Assembly (NCBI GenBank): GCA_037157565.1
Contig: JAZHRO010000012.1
Location: forward strand, 57,589,501 to 57,653,500
Origin: Thalassia testudinum
Taxonomy: Eukaryota; Streptophyta; Magnoliopsida; Alismatales; Hydrocharitaceae
DNA length: 64,000 bases
Direction: 5' to 3'
The notes beneath the pieces were generated by a model that did no database searches, had not been told where the DNA came from, and was given only the letters and a program-made list of their open reading frames with translations. The translations under genes and the position numbers were made by a program. This document shows, piece after piece, positions 22,885 through 34,300 of the stretch. Each line of letters opens with the position of its first letter. Within the stretch, counting starts at the first letter, position 1.

Positions 22885-23930
22885 GTTTAGAGATTGGAGA
22901 TTATAGCATGGTGATTACTTAACTAGACATGAAGCATGACATGATGAAATATACTGTGCAAATAAAGTTGTTCTACAATTACAATGATAGAGAAAAGCTT
23001 AAAACAATGTAAACATTAAATTAAGGTAGAGGAATGTGAAAGGAGAGGCGAGGCGGCCACGGCGGTGGATGGGACTTCCATCGGCGGCTTGACAACTTTG
23101 GTGAGTGTGAAGTATGCTCAATGAAGCTAGGAAGGAGCTAAAAGTAGGGTGGAAGGTGTGTGTGTATTCAATGCCCTTGAATGAGGTGGTTGAAAGGGTT
23201 TAAATAGGAGAAAAGGGCTTCTAAATAAGGTAAAGGGGGTTTACCAACGTCCAGGATGTCGCTAAACCCCTTCCAAAAATGTCGCCAAAGCCCTCTGGCC
23301 ACCGGTCCGTTGAGGCACACGTTCTTCTTCTTCTCAAGCCGCGCTCGCAATCCATGTGCTTGCGCTGTGGGCCGTCGGATCTAAGGCGCGGATCGTCACC
23401 GGATGGCCGAGGAGATGCCACGTCGCCCTTTCGCGCCTGCAACGGTTATACGTCCTCGGTGATGGATGCGTGTCGACTGTCGAATGTTGCTTCAACAGCT
23501 GTGATTGCGCGAGATCGAGCGCCCGGATTGCGCCTCGCCGCGTCATCGCGTGCGTCGTGTTTGAGCGTGGCTAATTGCGCCACGTGGCTTCATCCCCGTC
23601 GTTCGCGTGCACATCAACGGCTAAATTTTGATCGCGCGTACGGATGCAGCCAACACGATTCGAATTGGCGTGAAAGAAAGCACGGGAGGGTGTTAACCGC
23701 TGCGTTACGCTTGCACTTTGTCGCGATTTTTCCCAAATGCTTAGTCGTCCGATTGATGATCGGACAACCGAGATCTCATCCTGGTGTGATGGAGAGGCAG
23801 TGCGGGCGAAGGTTGTGAATTCTCAACCGTCCGATCGCGCGGATCAGATGGCTTAAAGTTGTTGAGCGCGATGAAGAGGTGGTGCGCTACAGGTGAGGGC
23901 GCGTTGGATTTTGCCAAGTGGCTGCCTGTG

Positions 23931-23956
23931 GGTCGTTGATCATCAGATCAACGACC
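23931..23956. other. Perfect inverted repeat, 11-bp arms
   Basis: GGTCGTTGATC and GATCAACGACC flank ATCA. Same GATC-spacer-GATC plan as in the 11332 LTR, with different outer arms. Confidence 0.75.
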
Positions 23957-24224
23957 AGAACTTCTTGGGCTAGTTGAGGGAGCTCCGGATGTTGGATTTG
24001 ACCGATTTTGAGTTCGTTGGACTCCATTCGTTGTTTTGAATCCATCCATGTGGTCTAATTGCTCATTTGAGGCCTATTTCAACACTCACTTGTACATACG
24101 GCCATTAAACATTGATTATAAGTAATTTTATTTTGTCATGCATGCAATGCTCCCAAGTTCATATGGTATATCATTAATGCACATATATCCTCAAAACTGA
24201 TCCCAATTGATGAAATTATCATCA

Positions 24225-25410
24225 TTAGGTGTAGAGTTATCAGATTCCAATTAAAGTTTATCTATATCTTGGTTACTTTCCAATTATCCTCTACCCATGT
24301 TACATTAGTAGGACAGATTCTATACAAATAACATATAGTTTACTTAGGTTTTTGAATTTTAAATTCTTGGTAGTTTTCCATATTATTGATTGTTAGATTT
24401 ATTGAAAGTTTAGATTGCAAACATTTTAACATGTTCGATTTGTAAGGTAAGACTATAATTATATAGACACTTGCAAGAATATACACATCTTTTAAATAGC
24501 AAATGTATGGATACTTGCATACAATATATTCGTTGACATTTGCAGCAAACAAGTTCAATACATAATAGCCTAAGTGAGAACCAATCTTCTACTGAGGCTA
24601 GACAAATGATTGGATAGATTCCCAAAACACTAAGTAAATACCAACAAAAAAAAAAGGACATGCAATCTCATTTGCAAACTCAAATAAAAAAAATAGTACA
24701 TCGATCTAGATACTTTTGGTTATTGCTGATTGGTGTGATTTGGATCTTTTGAAGCTATTTTGTGAATCAAAGCTATGTGAAGAATTAACATCAGGTACTA
24801 GCATTGACACCGCTGCATTGTACAGCAACACCACTGCATTCATTTAAAAGATACGTGCAGAGCAACACCACTTGTTTCTCTAAGATATGTTTTAGATATG
24901 TTTCAGAACACTTGGGAGATATTCTTTGAACCGATGGATTTTTGTTAAAATTTGATTTATTTTTCCTCTGTTGCTGTGGGTTTATATGGTAAAAAAAAAA
25001 CTTGTAGCTAGTAGGAGACATCGGCAGGGGAGGGTGAGACATTTTGGCGTGAACTTGTAGCATATCAGTAGCTGGCGGAGGAGGCGGAATAGGTTGAGGG
25101 TGTCGATCATCGATCGAGAGGGGGCCGGCAAGAGAGGGGATGATGTGCCGGGGGCGATTGAGAGGCGCCACCGATTGAGAGTGTGCCATCAATGATTGAG
25201 AAGGATACAGGAGGGAAGAAGCGCGAGGACGGCGATCGCGATTTGTTGCAGGGGGAGGGGTGGGCGGGGGGGGAAGCTTTAGGTCACACTTGGGTTTTGA
25301 TAGGGGAAGGAGGGGATGGGGTAAGGGCGTGTGGGTTTTTTTTAGGGGATGGATGTGGGTGCATGGGTTTTAGTTTATTTGAGACGGTTCCACCAATTCG
25401 TCATAAATGA
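24225..25410 (-). other. CACTA right arm, possible first-exon region
   Basis: Sequence between the nested LTR and the right terminus. A Pro-rich minus-strand frame (25192-24791) lies where the transposase gene would begin, but I see no recognised domain in it and would not call it a gene. A GACGGTT subterminal motif occurs near 25383. Confidence 0.35.
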
Positions 25411-25440
25411 ATGTCTCTAAAAGTCTATTGTGTTGTAGTG
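25411..25440. repeat. CACTA right terminal inverted repeat
   Basis: Ends CTATTGTGTTGTAGTG, the imperfect complement of the left end at 5873. Confidence 0.85.
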
Positions 25441-25681
25441 AATACAAGGCGTTCATTGCTTTGGCATTTTGTGGCAAAAGTCACGTTTGTTTCTCCGAGT
25501 AACCTCCTGCGAGTTTATTAGGAATCACAAATGCAGACTCGCATTTTTCCCAAACCAGGAAGTCGTAGGCCTGCAACCACATAGACATACAGGTTTTCCA
25601 ATATGTAAAATTTGTACCTTCAAAATACGGTAGTCGCGAGGTGTCATGTCCTTCGATATATGCAAATGTCTTTCCCTCCAT
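25441..25681 (-). pseudogene. Copia gag, proximal part, right of the CACTA insertion
   Basis: Start codon at 25681-25679 (MEGKTFAYIEG). It contains the conserved plant copia Gag block with a Tyr-Phe-Glu-Gly-Thr motif followed by YWKTCMSMWLQ. A TGA occurs near 25481; the same frame then continues to the CACTA border and into 5872-5614. The start sits about 50 bases inside the primer-binding site, as expected. Confidence 0.75.
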
Positions 25682-25727
25682 GATCTCTTGATCTCTTGCC
25701 AGTGTGTTACGCCCATCTGCAAGACCT

Positions 25728-25739
25728 ACTCTGATACCA
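25728..25739 (-). promoter_or_regulatory. Primer-binding site of the copia element
   Basis: TGGTATCAGAGT on the minus strand, initiator-Met type, two bases inside the LTR end. Confidence 0.8.
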
Positions 25740-26016
25740 CATGTAAATTTCCCTATGGGAGGGGGTGAGATTTGCGTAAAATGAAAAATAATGTGGAAAA
25801 ATAATAACAATCTCACAACAATTTACAATAACACAAGTACACAAATCTTTTTAGGTGGAAACCTAAACCTAGGTAAAAATCACCACCTAAGCCTCTTGAC
25901 TTAGGATTTCCCGATCGACTAAGTCGATCAAATTCACTAACCGAACTACTTAAACGAGGATAGTTCAACCTCTTTCAACCGACTCTACTTTGAACGAGGG
26001 TAGTGTGCCTCAAACC

Positions 26017-26075
26017 CCTTCTCTTCACGAGAAGGTTTTTGTCTCACAAAGGAGACGGGAATTCGCAAAGCGAAT
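26017..26075 (-). other. Triple hairpin cluster, copia 5' LTR
   Basis: Same three stems as at 3253-3311, including all paired positions. Confidence 0.55.
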
Positions 26076-26346
26076 ACCCAACCAAAGGCAAATACAAAAT
26101 ATTCTAGAGAGCCACAAAGTAAAGTGAATAAAACTAGCTTCTATAGGCAAAGAAGAAACTTCTCTTAGATGGAAGTGTGTAGGTGTAATCTCGGTAGAGT
26201 ATTGAGGCTCTCAGATTTGACGAATGGGGCTTTGGAGAGAAAGATCACTTCTCTTCTTGAGAATAGCTTCTCTATGACACAAATGGATGTGGAAATTGTA
26301 TTTCTTGGTGTTTCTTAATGTGTATTACAAAGGAAGAGACCTCTCC

Positions 26347-26354
26347 TATTTATA
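26347..26354 (-). promoter_or_regulatory. TATA box, copia 5' LTR
   Basis: TATAAATAGG on the minus strand, the same core as in the solo copy (TATAAATA at 41681-41688) and the left LTR (3582-3589). Confidence 0.7.
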
Positions 26355-27399
26355 GAAGGCTTATGAACCCTTAGGAAGGCTGTGGAAGCCTTAGGTAGCC
26401 ATTGGGAATAATTCTAAGGTACATCAAGACAGAATTAGGGCCATTAATGATTCTGACAGGGTTATCATACATTTGGGAAAGGTATCAGACATCTGGAAAC
26501 TACTTTTAGGATGATTTCCTGAGGCACAAATGGCTATATCTCTAATGAGAAGTGATTTTGGTTTAATCGAGGGCTAACGTCTATATATCAGAAGTCTGAG
26601 GTCCTCTACAAATGTCTGATAAAAGATTAAAGGTTAATCCTCAACGATTATATTTCTAAGCCAACGTTTCACTAATTGGACGTTTGGCAATATCATCAAA
26701 CATCTGTTAAAACTCTGGATTAAGGGCTGGACGTCTGAAAATGGTAGACAGAGTTGTTTCTGACCTAAGTGTTTTTGGACATCTGATCAAACAATCAGAC
26801 GTCTTAAAGTCAAGAATCAGACGTCTGATGTCCAGATTGGATATCTGATTAGGTTGTCTGATGCCTACTTTGGTTTTATAAGTTCTCTAAGAGTTGTCTA
26901 AGTGTCCTAAGGTAGAGTAGGTGTTCTTAGGATTATAGATTAGTTACTTTGAGGCTCTTTAACATATATCTAGATATAAAAAATAAAGAGCAAAAGAATT
27001 ACAAAAGAATACATGAATAGAGTATCTATCATATTCTTCATCTCCTTCCTTCTTCAAGTTTTCTCTATGAGCGAAGCTCTTTCACCTTCATCAAGCTCCT
27101 CCAATCCACCATAGACGCAAACTTGAGCTCCTCCTCCATACTTGAATCCTTTTGCATTCTCTTGAAACTTATAAACTCAGTGCAAATGTTAAATAACGCA
27201 TGTTTTGTTATCATCAAAATTAATGGCCGTGGTGCCCTTACACCAACAATATCGGGAGCATTGGGGTCGTCACCCCAATTGTAACTCCTTTATATTTATT
27301 TAAAAAAAATATATCAATCTTACTTAATAATAATTTTAAGATAAAGTTATAAAAGAAATATTTAAGATACATTGAATTACCTTCAACTGTCGGAGGAGT

Positions 27400-28066
27400 T
27401 GCCTCTTCAATTATGCAGCCACCTTCCTCCAATCGAAGTAGTAAATGAGCACAATGGACATAACCATTGTGCCACTCGACTGATAAAGCTCGGGTAATTC
27501 TCTACCTCCCTTGTTGTTCTAGGTCTAATCGTTATTCTCAGACCCTCGAGGATATGTTGGATGTCTAAATTCTTTGTCTTTCCCCACCCTTTTTTTACTT
27601 TACATGCGCAAACATTAATTATATTCATTATATCTGAAGTTATAATAAGCTTTAAAAAATATAAGTAATTTACTTATTAAAGGTACATGAGTTCTTACCA
27701 ACAATTGTGCCTACCGCTAAGGGGTCCACATGAACTAGGGACGTATTCCCCACCATCTCATCTTCCGCCTCCTCTCCCTCCTCTCCCTCCACATCATCAT
27801 TCTCATCTTTTTCCTGCTCATCTGATGCTCCATAATCTGGATCATCCTCTACTCTCTGACAAAGTAGCAGTAATCCCCTTCCCCCTTCCCTTCCCCCTCC
27901 ACCCTCGCATATAATAAACATGCCAGGTCCCCGGGTCGTAAGAAACTTGAGTCGGCGAGAGCCTAGTGCCGGGGGGTGGCTGAGCTTGAGGAGACGACTC
28001 GGGTTGGGTGGATGATTGTGTCTCAAGGGAACTCTTTTTTTGGGGTTTTCTCCTAAACTCCTTCAT
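27400..28066 (-). pseudogene. CACTA-like transposase N-terminal exons (outer element)
   Basis: A start codon at 28066-28064 opens a Ser/Pro/Gln-rich segment followed, in another frame, by an acidic run (SDEQEKDENDDVEGEE) and a GT splice donor (GGTAAG) near 27700. A second segment (about 27590-27400) carries GWGKTKNLDIQHI, resembling the RGKTRGL block of plant En/Spm Transposase_24 proteins, and also ends at a GT. This suggests an intron-containing transposase gene cut by the copia insertion at 27249. The frame change in exon 1 suggests decay. An unrelated host gene cannot be excluded. Confidence 0.4.
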
Positions 28067-28821
28067 CTGTAACAAGAAATAAATGTAATAATTAATACAA
28101 TTAAAAATCATTAATGAAAAAAGTTTGGCGAACATTAAAAAAAAATATAAAAATTCCGACAAAGTTTTCCCTTAAATTTGGAGGTTTCTATATAAACCTA
28201 CTTATTAAAATGAAAGTGGGCACATCCTACATTAAAAAAAATTTTAAGGAAACACTCTATAGACTACCATGTACAATCAAACCCAGTGTCATCTATTTTT
28301 CGGATGTTGGCTAGCATGGCATTTTTTGTCTATGATTCCATTTCAACCAAATTGTAACAACTCCCTTGATGTTTTGCAAGGTGCAGCAACAACATGCTAA
28401 TCTTAATGATGAATTCCTCATATTAACAACACAAATCGTTCTTGTTTTAAACAAAAAATGGAGGCATACAACTAATGGAGCTATAAGCATCTTCCTATAG
28501 AAGGGGTTGTTTGTTTTTTAAACTATTTGGTGTTCTTTTGGGGCCAATATTAGCTTATATTGTATGTGCTAATTGTTATACTAGGAAACTTCCAGAGATG
28601 TTTTTATGAGTCCTTACTAATGATCTAGAGCTCAGAGTTTGGCTTTTATCTATTTTTCCCTTGCTAGCCATTTTTTGGGTGATTCTGTATTTGATTGTCT
28701 TCTCAAGCCTTTTGACATTTGCTATAGATGTCCCGTTACCATACATCTTATAAAGTCCATAACATCTCTGAATATACCTCATAGTTTGTTTGTCATTTGT
28801 AGCTTGTTGGATAGTGATGAG
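28067..28821. other. Unassigned AT-rich stretch
   Basis: Probably more of the outer transposon or older flank. I see no gene, no terminal repeat and no convincing homology to the other repeats in the window. Confidence 0.4.
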
Positions 28822-29987
28822 TGATTTTGGCGCGTGTTTTGAAATACGTCGAATCTGTAGTATAGTTGCTCCAAACTCTCGATCAAAAATATTTGTTTTA
28901 ATGAAACTCGTGTTAATTTTTATTCTTTTATAACATGGGTCTCGGTCGTTCGTCTCTGGGAGACGTGAAAAACGAGTTTCATATTTGAAATTCTTTTATT
29001 ATTATCAACCTAGATCTAACCTTATATATATATATTGGTCTTTTTGCTTTTGCGATTTTTTTTATGTTTTTGATTATTGAAAAGCGAACACGAAACCTAG
29101 ATCTAAATATGCTAGCAAAAACCTAATCTTAACCTAACTAATGGGCCTGTATTCACAATTATAAATAAAAGTATCTCACTAATTATTCAAAGAGAAACTA
29201 ATTGTGCATTAACTAATCCTATGAAGTTGCAAAAATACATAAAATGAAACTAGAACGAAGCAAATGCTATGATCAACCAAGAGAGGCTATGAAGAAGCAT
29301 TCTTGGCTATCCAAGAAGAGAAAAAAAGGGAGGGCTTTGGAGAGAGTGAGAGAAGAGGGCACGCCTATGAAGCAGAAGAGGAGAAGAGGGTCGTGGACCC
29401 TTTCTCTTTTAGTCGTCGTTGATGTTGGGAGGGGGAGAAGGTAGACAACCTTCTTCTTGCTTGCAATCACCCATGGAGGAGCTTTGGAGGAGGAGGAGCA
29501 CCATGAAGCTTCTTCTAGCCATCCATGGAGGAGGAGAGTGGATGGCCTTTAGAGGGTGGAAGGGAGGGTGTTGATGGTCGCAAGTTGAAGGTGGAAAGGA
29601 TGAAGAATTCCTTGTGTGACACCTCTTTTGGGTGGGCTTTTATGGGAGGTTCTCTTTTTGGTCACAAGTTGATTTTTTCCAAATATAGGAGTCGCCACTT
29701 GTGGTGGCTCTTAGGATTGACGATCAAAAATAGGGAGGGTAGATTAGGAAGGTCGATTTCGGAAGGTGTGTGTGGTTTAAATTTCATAGGGTAAGGTTGT
29801 GGGTTTTGGTAAATCAAGGTTGGGTGGCTCGCTGCTAGTCTATAGTTCTAATATTTTGTCGTAGTATAGTATAGAGAAGCGGTTACCAGTTTAATACAAT
29901 TTGTTACTTGGAAATAAAAGTTTTCCCAAGGTCGAACTCAGGGAGCAAACTGTATTCTAGAAGTACAAACTTTCTATTACAAAAATG

Positions 29988-29991
<4 letters not shown>

Positions 29992-30021
<30 letters not shown>
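29992..30021. repeat. (GA)n microsatellite
   Basis: Pure GA repeat directly after the conserved LTR box and the start of a long pyrimidine tract. Confidence 0.9.
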
Positions 30022-30026
<5 letters not shown>

Positions 30027-30039
30027 ACTTGTTGGCTTT

Positions 30040-30480
30040 TTCTTCTTCTCTTCTTTCTCTCGTCTTTGTCTTCTTCATCTCTTCTCTTCTCTTCAGTCTT
30101 CTTTCTTCTTCTTATTTCTCTTCTGTTCTTTTTCTTTCTTTCTTCTTTCTTTTGCTTCCAAGCTTTTCTTCTTTCTCTTCGTGTTTTGCATCTCTCTTCT
30201 TTGTCTTCTTCCTTCTGTTCTTCTTTCTTTCTTCTTTGCGGTGCCTGTTCTTCTTTTCTTCTTCTTCTTTTTCTTCAGAACGTCGTCTGATTTTTCAATA
30301 AGACGACTTAAGTAGCCTCTGCTACAGTGCGTCCTGCTTCCTTCTTTCTTCTGTGTCTTTCTTCTTCTTCTTCTTCTTCTTCTTGCAGTCCTTCTTCTTC
30401 TTCTTCTGCTTTGCTTCACGCAGCCACGGCGTTGGCTACTTCTTCCTCCTGTTCTCTTCTTCTTCTTCTTCTCTGCCTCT
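30040..30480 (-). repeat. Pyrimidine-rich (CTT) tract
   Basis: Mirror of the purine tract at 19488-19832 relative to element orientation. It is broken by a short mixed stretch near 30275-30330 that includes a decayed GACGTC-like pair. Confidence 0.75.
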
Positions 30481-31035
30481 TCCTGCACACTCACAGCTTG
30501 ATAAGAGGGCAAAACCTAATCCTACCCTCCCCCGCGTCTCTCCCTCTCAGATTTCGCTCGTAGGATAGCTCTCCCAAAGCCGTCGGGTATTCGGGTACGG
30601 GTCGCGCCCGGGTCCAGGCCCACCGGCGTGCGGTGGTGGGCGAGGAGTGCAGGTCGGGTATACAGGTCGGGCCAGGTCCGCAGGGGGTGGTCGCGGACGA
30701 GACCGGGTAAGCGGGTGAGAGGGACCTCACCCCGTGTAACTGAGGCGATAAGCCTATAGCACTTTTTTCATTTATGCGGGCGCGCAGCCTTCAGAACTAC
30801 CGAGGTGGGACTAAACTTCCCACCCCAATTTGGCGCCTGCAGCTGAGAAAGCTGCAGGCAATCGTGGCTGTGTGCGGGGCTTTCACCCCAGCTGCAGGCC
30901 TGGGCAGCTACGTGAGGGTGAGCCGCGCGTCTTGGAGTGCAAGCCTGGGCGAGGCGAAGCTGCAGCTGCAGGAGGAAGAAGCTCCACCTGCTCAGCAATG
31001 GCGGCGGAGGGCGGGTGACCTGTTCACAGAAATAC

Positions 31036-31089
31036 GGCCCTTCGGCCTAATCAGACAAACGGGGGACCTTCGCCGTGGCACGGCGAAGG
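31036..31089 (-). other. Conserved hairpin pair in the 29825 LTR
   Basis: GGCC-CTTC-GGCC at 31036-31047, then a perfect 10-bp stem CCTTCGCCGT with ACGGCGAAGG around GGC at 31067-31089. Counterparts lie at 18867-18920 and about 39795-39850. Confidence 0.6.
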
Positions 31090-31703
31090 TAGTGCGAGGT
31101 CTGGTAGGTCGTGGGGCAGAGTGTAGGGGCTGCCCTAGGTCGAACTGTGGCCGGGGGAATGGGTTTGTTCGGGGGGTCTTTAGGCAGCGGCTGGCAGGAA
31201 ATGAAGGGGTGGAAGTGGTTTAGCGTGAAGAGGTGGAGGTTCTGTGAGGGTCGGCGAGGCGTGTGGGGCTGTGGATCGATGGGGGCGCCTCGTCGGAGGG
31301 TAGCCGGAGACGAAGGGGGCGACGGCGGTCAGGAGCGGTCGAGGGCTTAATTGAATGTAAAATAGTGAGGAAAAGAAAGAGGGGGAAGTGGGGATAAGTT
31401 CTGACTTAGTTGTAGAGTCGAAGGGGGCCGGAGTAGGGCGACAGTCGTATCGACTGTCGCCGGAGAAGAAGGTGCCCAGAGGGAGGGAGCGGCTGCGAGG
31501 AGAGAGCGGGAGAGCACGCGCTGGGTACGGCACGACGCGGGAAGAGTGGGCGAAGGCAGCTCTGCTACTGGTATTGCGGCAGAGCGACGAGGAGGAGGAA
31601 TAACCGCCGGAGCTGGAGGGCTTTTGCCGGAGTGGGAAGAGAGGAAAGCTATGGGTGATTCTCCGTCAGAAACGAGCTAGAGAGTGCGGCAGACATAGGC
31701 GGC

Positions 31704-31710
31704 TTTTATA
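31704..31710 (-). promoter_or_regulatory. TATA box of the 29825 solo LTR
   Basis: CTATAAAAGCC on the minus strand, with the same spacing from the TGATGAGAA end as in the related copies. Confidence 0.65.
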
Positions 31711-33829
31711 GAGGTGAAATCAGAGAGGAGGGCGGAGGGAGACGACGTGCCTCCCTCGCCGGAGGACGCCGGAGATGGAGACCCATACCTTCCGTGCGTT
31801 CGCACGGGAGGTATGGGCAGCCGTAGAGACCATGGAGGTGTCCCTGCGACAGCAGACGTTGCAGGGAACCCCCGGTTGTCCTGATAGAGGGTCTCCCTCA
31901 CCCTACGCGGCGCCATGCTCCGTGCAAAGTCGCCGGAGCATGGCGCTGCTCAGGGTTTTGCAGGGAGGACCCAAATGCAAAGAACGAAGAAGACTTAGGG
32001 GCCAAAATGCGAGGGTTTCAAAAGTTGAGGGTCAAAAGGTAATAGATGAGGACCAAAATGTAAAATCGATCAAGAAGATCTCTTCTTAGGCTCAAGTTTT
32101 TATACATGACTAACTAGAACCTAAGGATTCTGATGGTGAATTTTATTTCTAGATCAGACCTTATTTGACCGGTCAATTTACGTAAAATCCAAATTAAGTC
32201 ATTAATTGGGCATGGTTCTCAATGTAGGTCAAAATGGGTTCCCAAGGCCAAATTGAAGGTTCTAAACCCTAGAGATTATTTTTCTATGAATTTTAGAGAA
32301 TTTAGTCAATTTTTTCTTTGCCTCGAACCTCGTGAATTGAAGTGGGTTTATTTTTAGGGTTACAGGATATCATTTAATTTCTTGGAGTTGCTGTAGCCCT
32401 TATTGGATCAGCTCATCCCACTTTTCTTCTTATTAGGTTAGTTTTACCTATGTTTGGACCTTGAGTTACCCTGTTTTCAGATTGAGTTGGTGAAATTGCA
32501 TTTTTTACCCTTTAGTTCCTATTTTCTTCACAAACTCAGAATTTCTCTGAGTCAAGTCTTTCTATAGTTATGTAGGAGCTTTTTCTTGCAAATCTGGGTT
32601 AGATGGTGCTAGTTTAGGGTTTATGACGAGGTTCTCATCATTGGGTCAACCTAGATTAAGTGGGTGTGGACCTAATTAGACATAGGTGAGCCTAATTGGA
32701 GAGGAGTGAACCTAATTCGCTAAGGCTAGGTCTAATTGGATGTGTGTATGATTAGGCTAAGGTAATCCTAATAGGCGTGAATCTTGAATAGGTCTAGTAT
32801 GGGTAAGTATGAGTCAATTAGATCCTAGGTGGATCTAATTGGGTTCAGGTGCACCCAATCAACTGTAGAAGCACCCAATTAGGTATGGGCTAGTTCGATT
32901 GGGTTAGGGATAGGATAACTATGTTATGACCCGATTCCCGAATCCCTACGAGACATGAGAATTGGACCGACTTGACTTATCCCAAGACCCAGTCGTCCAA
33001 TGAGAAAGTAACCAAGAGAGCAGTAAAATAAACCACATTCACCATGTATATAACTAGCAGTAACAAAAGTACAGCAGTAAAGAAAAGAACTACTACAGTA
33101 CACACCACCACAACAGTAGAGAATTAAACAGGTACATAAATATGATGCTTACAATAAAAGAGTATAGTGGTAACAGAAAATACTCACTACAACAGAAGAA
33201 AAGGTACAATAGATACTACACAAGTAAAACTAATGGGCTCTACTAGGCCCAGCACCCTTTGCAGCTGCCGGCTCTAGCTGCTCAACACGTGGTCCTAAAA
33301 AGGTGGCAAAGGTGACACGTCAGTGAAACGCTGAGTAGAGTGGCAACCAAAAGCTAAGAAAAACAGTAAGGTGGACAAGTAGCTGTTATCTTTAATCTCT
33401 TTCTTTATTTTTCCATTTACTTATTCTTGAATTATTCCTCAGATCTTTCTCTTGATCTCGAATGTTCCTCGTGGGAACTATCTTGATTGCAGTCTTTTCC
33501 GAAAAGTAGAAGTAGCACGTGGTGCTCTCCTGGCCGGGAGAGTCCCCCCGTGGTGGTCCTACGCTCAGTCAACCACCCCAAGGTCATTGACAGACGTAAC
33601 AGTGACTACGGCACGTGCGATAAACGCACGGGTAGCTACCCCGCACTGGCACGCGGTCAATCGTTTCCGTTAACGAGTGCGCCCCAAGCATAGCACGGAA
33701 CCAATATAGGGCAGAGCCCTCTCAGTAACAGGGGTCCAACCCCTCCACAGTAACCAAACAGGGGTCTTGCCCCTTCACAGTCCGCGCACCCTCGCCTGAC
33801 TACCTTGGTTTACCCAGTGGGCCTAACAA

Positions 33830-34042
33830 GTCGGTGTAGGAAGGCTAACAGAACCCTGGGGCCTGTGGGGTGGCTAGTGCTCTCCCTACACTAATAGCTC
33901 TCCCCGGTACTGTGTACGCGAGGGCCAAAAGTCGGTACAAAATGGCCAGACCTAACCTCGGGTCCCTGGGGCGGCTAGCTCCGCTCTGCACTAGACAAGG
34001 GGGGACAGTCGCTCTCCTTGGTACTCTGTACTCAAGGGTCAG
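33830..34042 (-). other. Duplicated hairpin module, LTR F
   Basis: Same two-unit layout as in element B. The outer short stem pairs CCTTG with CAAGG near 34016-34036. Confidence 0.45.
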
Positions 34043-34300
34043 CTCACTTCCCCAATTCTATTCTATTCACTTCTCAGGAGCTTTACTCCTAATTCCCCGT
34101 AGGGTTCATGCTCATATTTCTTAACTAAGCCAATTTAGGTTTCATCATTTCAGCTTTATTTTCATATAGCCCATGTTCTCAACAGCTAATATTCATTCAT
34201 AAACAAGCAACTGTTATCCAATTACATGCAATTTTCATTTTTCTTTCTACTTTTCCAAGACTACAATTTACGACATTCGTTTTGGTGTTTCTATTCCTAG

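Larger units (their letters stand above)
22703..24224 (-). mobile_element. Solo LTR in the CACTA element
   Basis: TGTGTCATT...ATTATCATCA flanked by TTAGT and TTAGG (4 of 5 match). It resembles the 11332 LTR in layout: a GTCGAACACGAGGAG box near 22772, a (GA)n run at 22849-22881, a TATA-like TATTTAAA on the minus strand at 23199-23206 and a U3 with inverted repeats at 23747-23765 and 23931-23956. No coding content. The boundary is supported but older than the others. Confidence 0.7.
5873..25440 (-). mobile_element. CACTA (En/Spm) transposon inserted in copia gag
   Basis: Left end CACTACAACGCAGTAG and right end TTGTGTTGTAGTG form imperfect terminal inverted repeats; the inner part TTTAGAGA is mirrored by TCTCTAAA. 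Flanking triplets are CAT on the left and AAT on the right, an almost intact 3-bp target duplication. Removing the element restores the copia gag frame. Subtracting nested insertions leaves about 3.2 kb, so this is a short derivative carrying only the end of a transposase gene. Its left arm has several copies of a CCGTCCCTA/GACGGTT subterminal motif, as CACTA ends do. Confidence 0.85.
25742..27248 (-). repeat. 5' LTR of Sirevirus-like copia element
   Basis: TGTAAATTTCCC...CACCAACA on the plus strand. It carries the triple hairpin cluster (26017-26075), a TATA-like element on the minus strand at 26347-26354, and a GACGTC-type array at about 26460-26870 on the upstream side of that TATA. Matches 3244-4627 and, in reverse, 40623-42341. 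Confidence 0.85.
29825..32640 (-). mobile_element. Solo LTR in LTR E
   Basis: TGGCTCGCTGC...GGTTCTCATCA flanked by TTGGG on both sides. Reverse-orientation relative of 17306-20107: TATA at 31704-31710 on the minus strand, hairpins at 31036-31089, pyrimidine tract 30040-30480, (GA)n at 29992-30021 and the box GTCGAACTCAGGGAG near 29931. No coding region. Confidence 0.85.

Noticed and set aside
23279..23818. 179-codon plus-strand frame
   Set aside because: Lies in the GC-rich U3 of the 22703 LTR, is antisense to the element and shows no recognisable motif.
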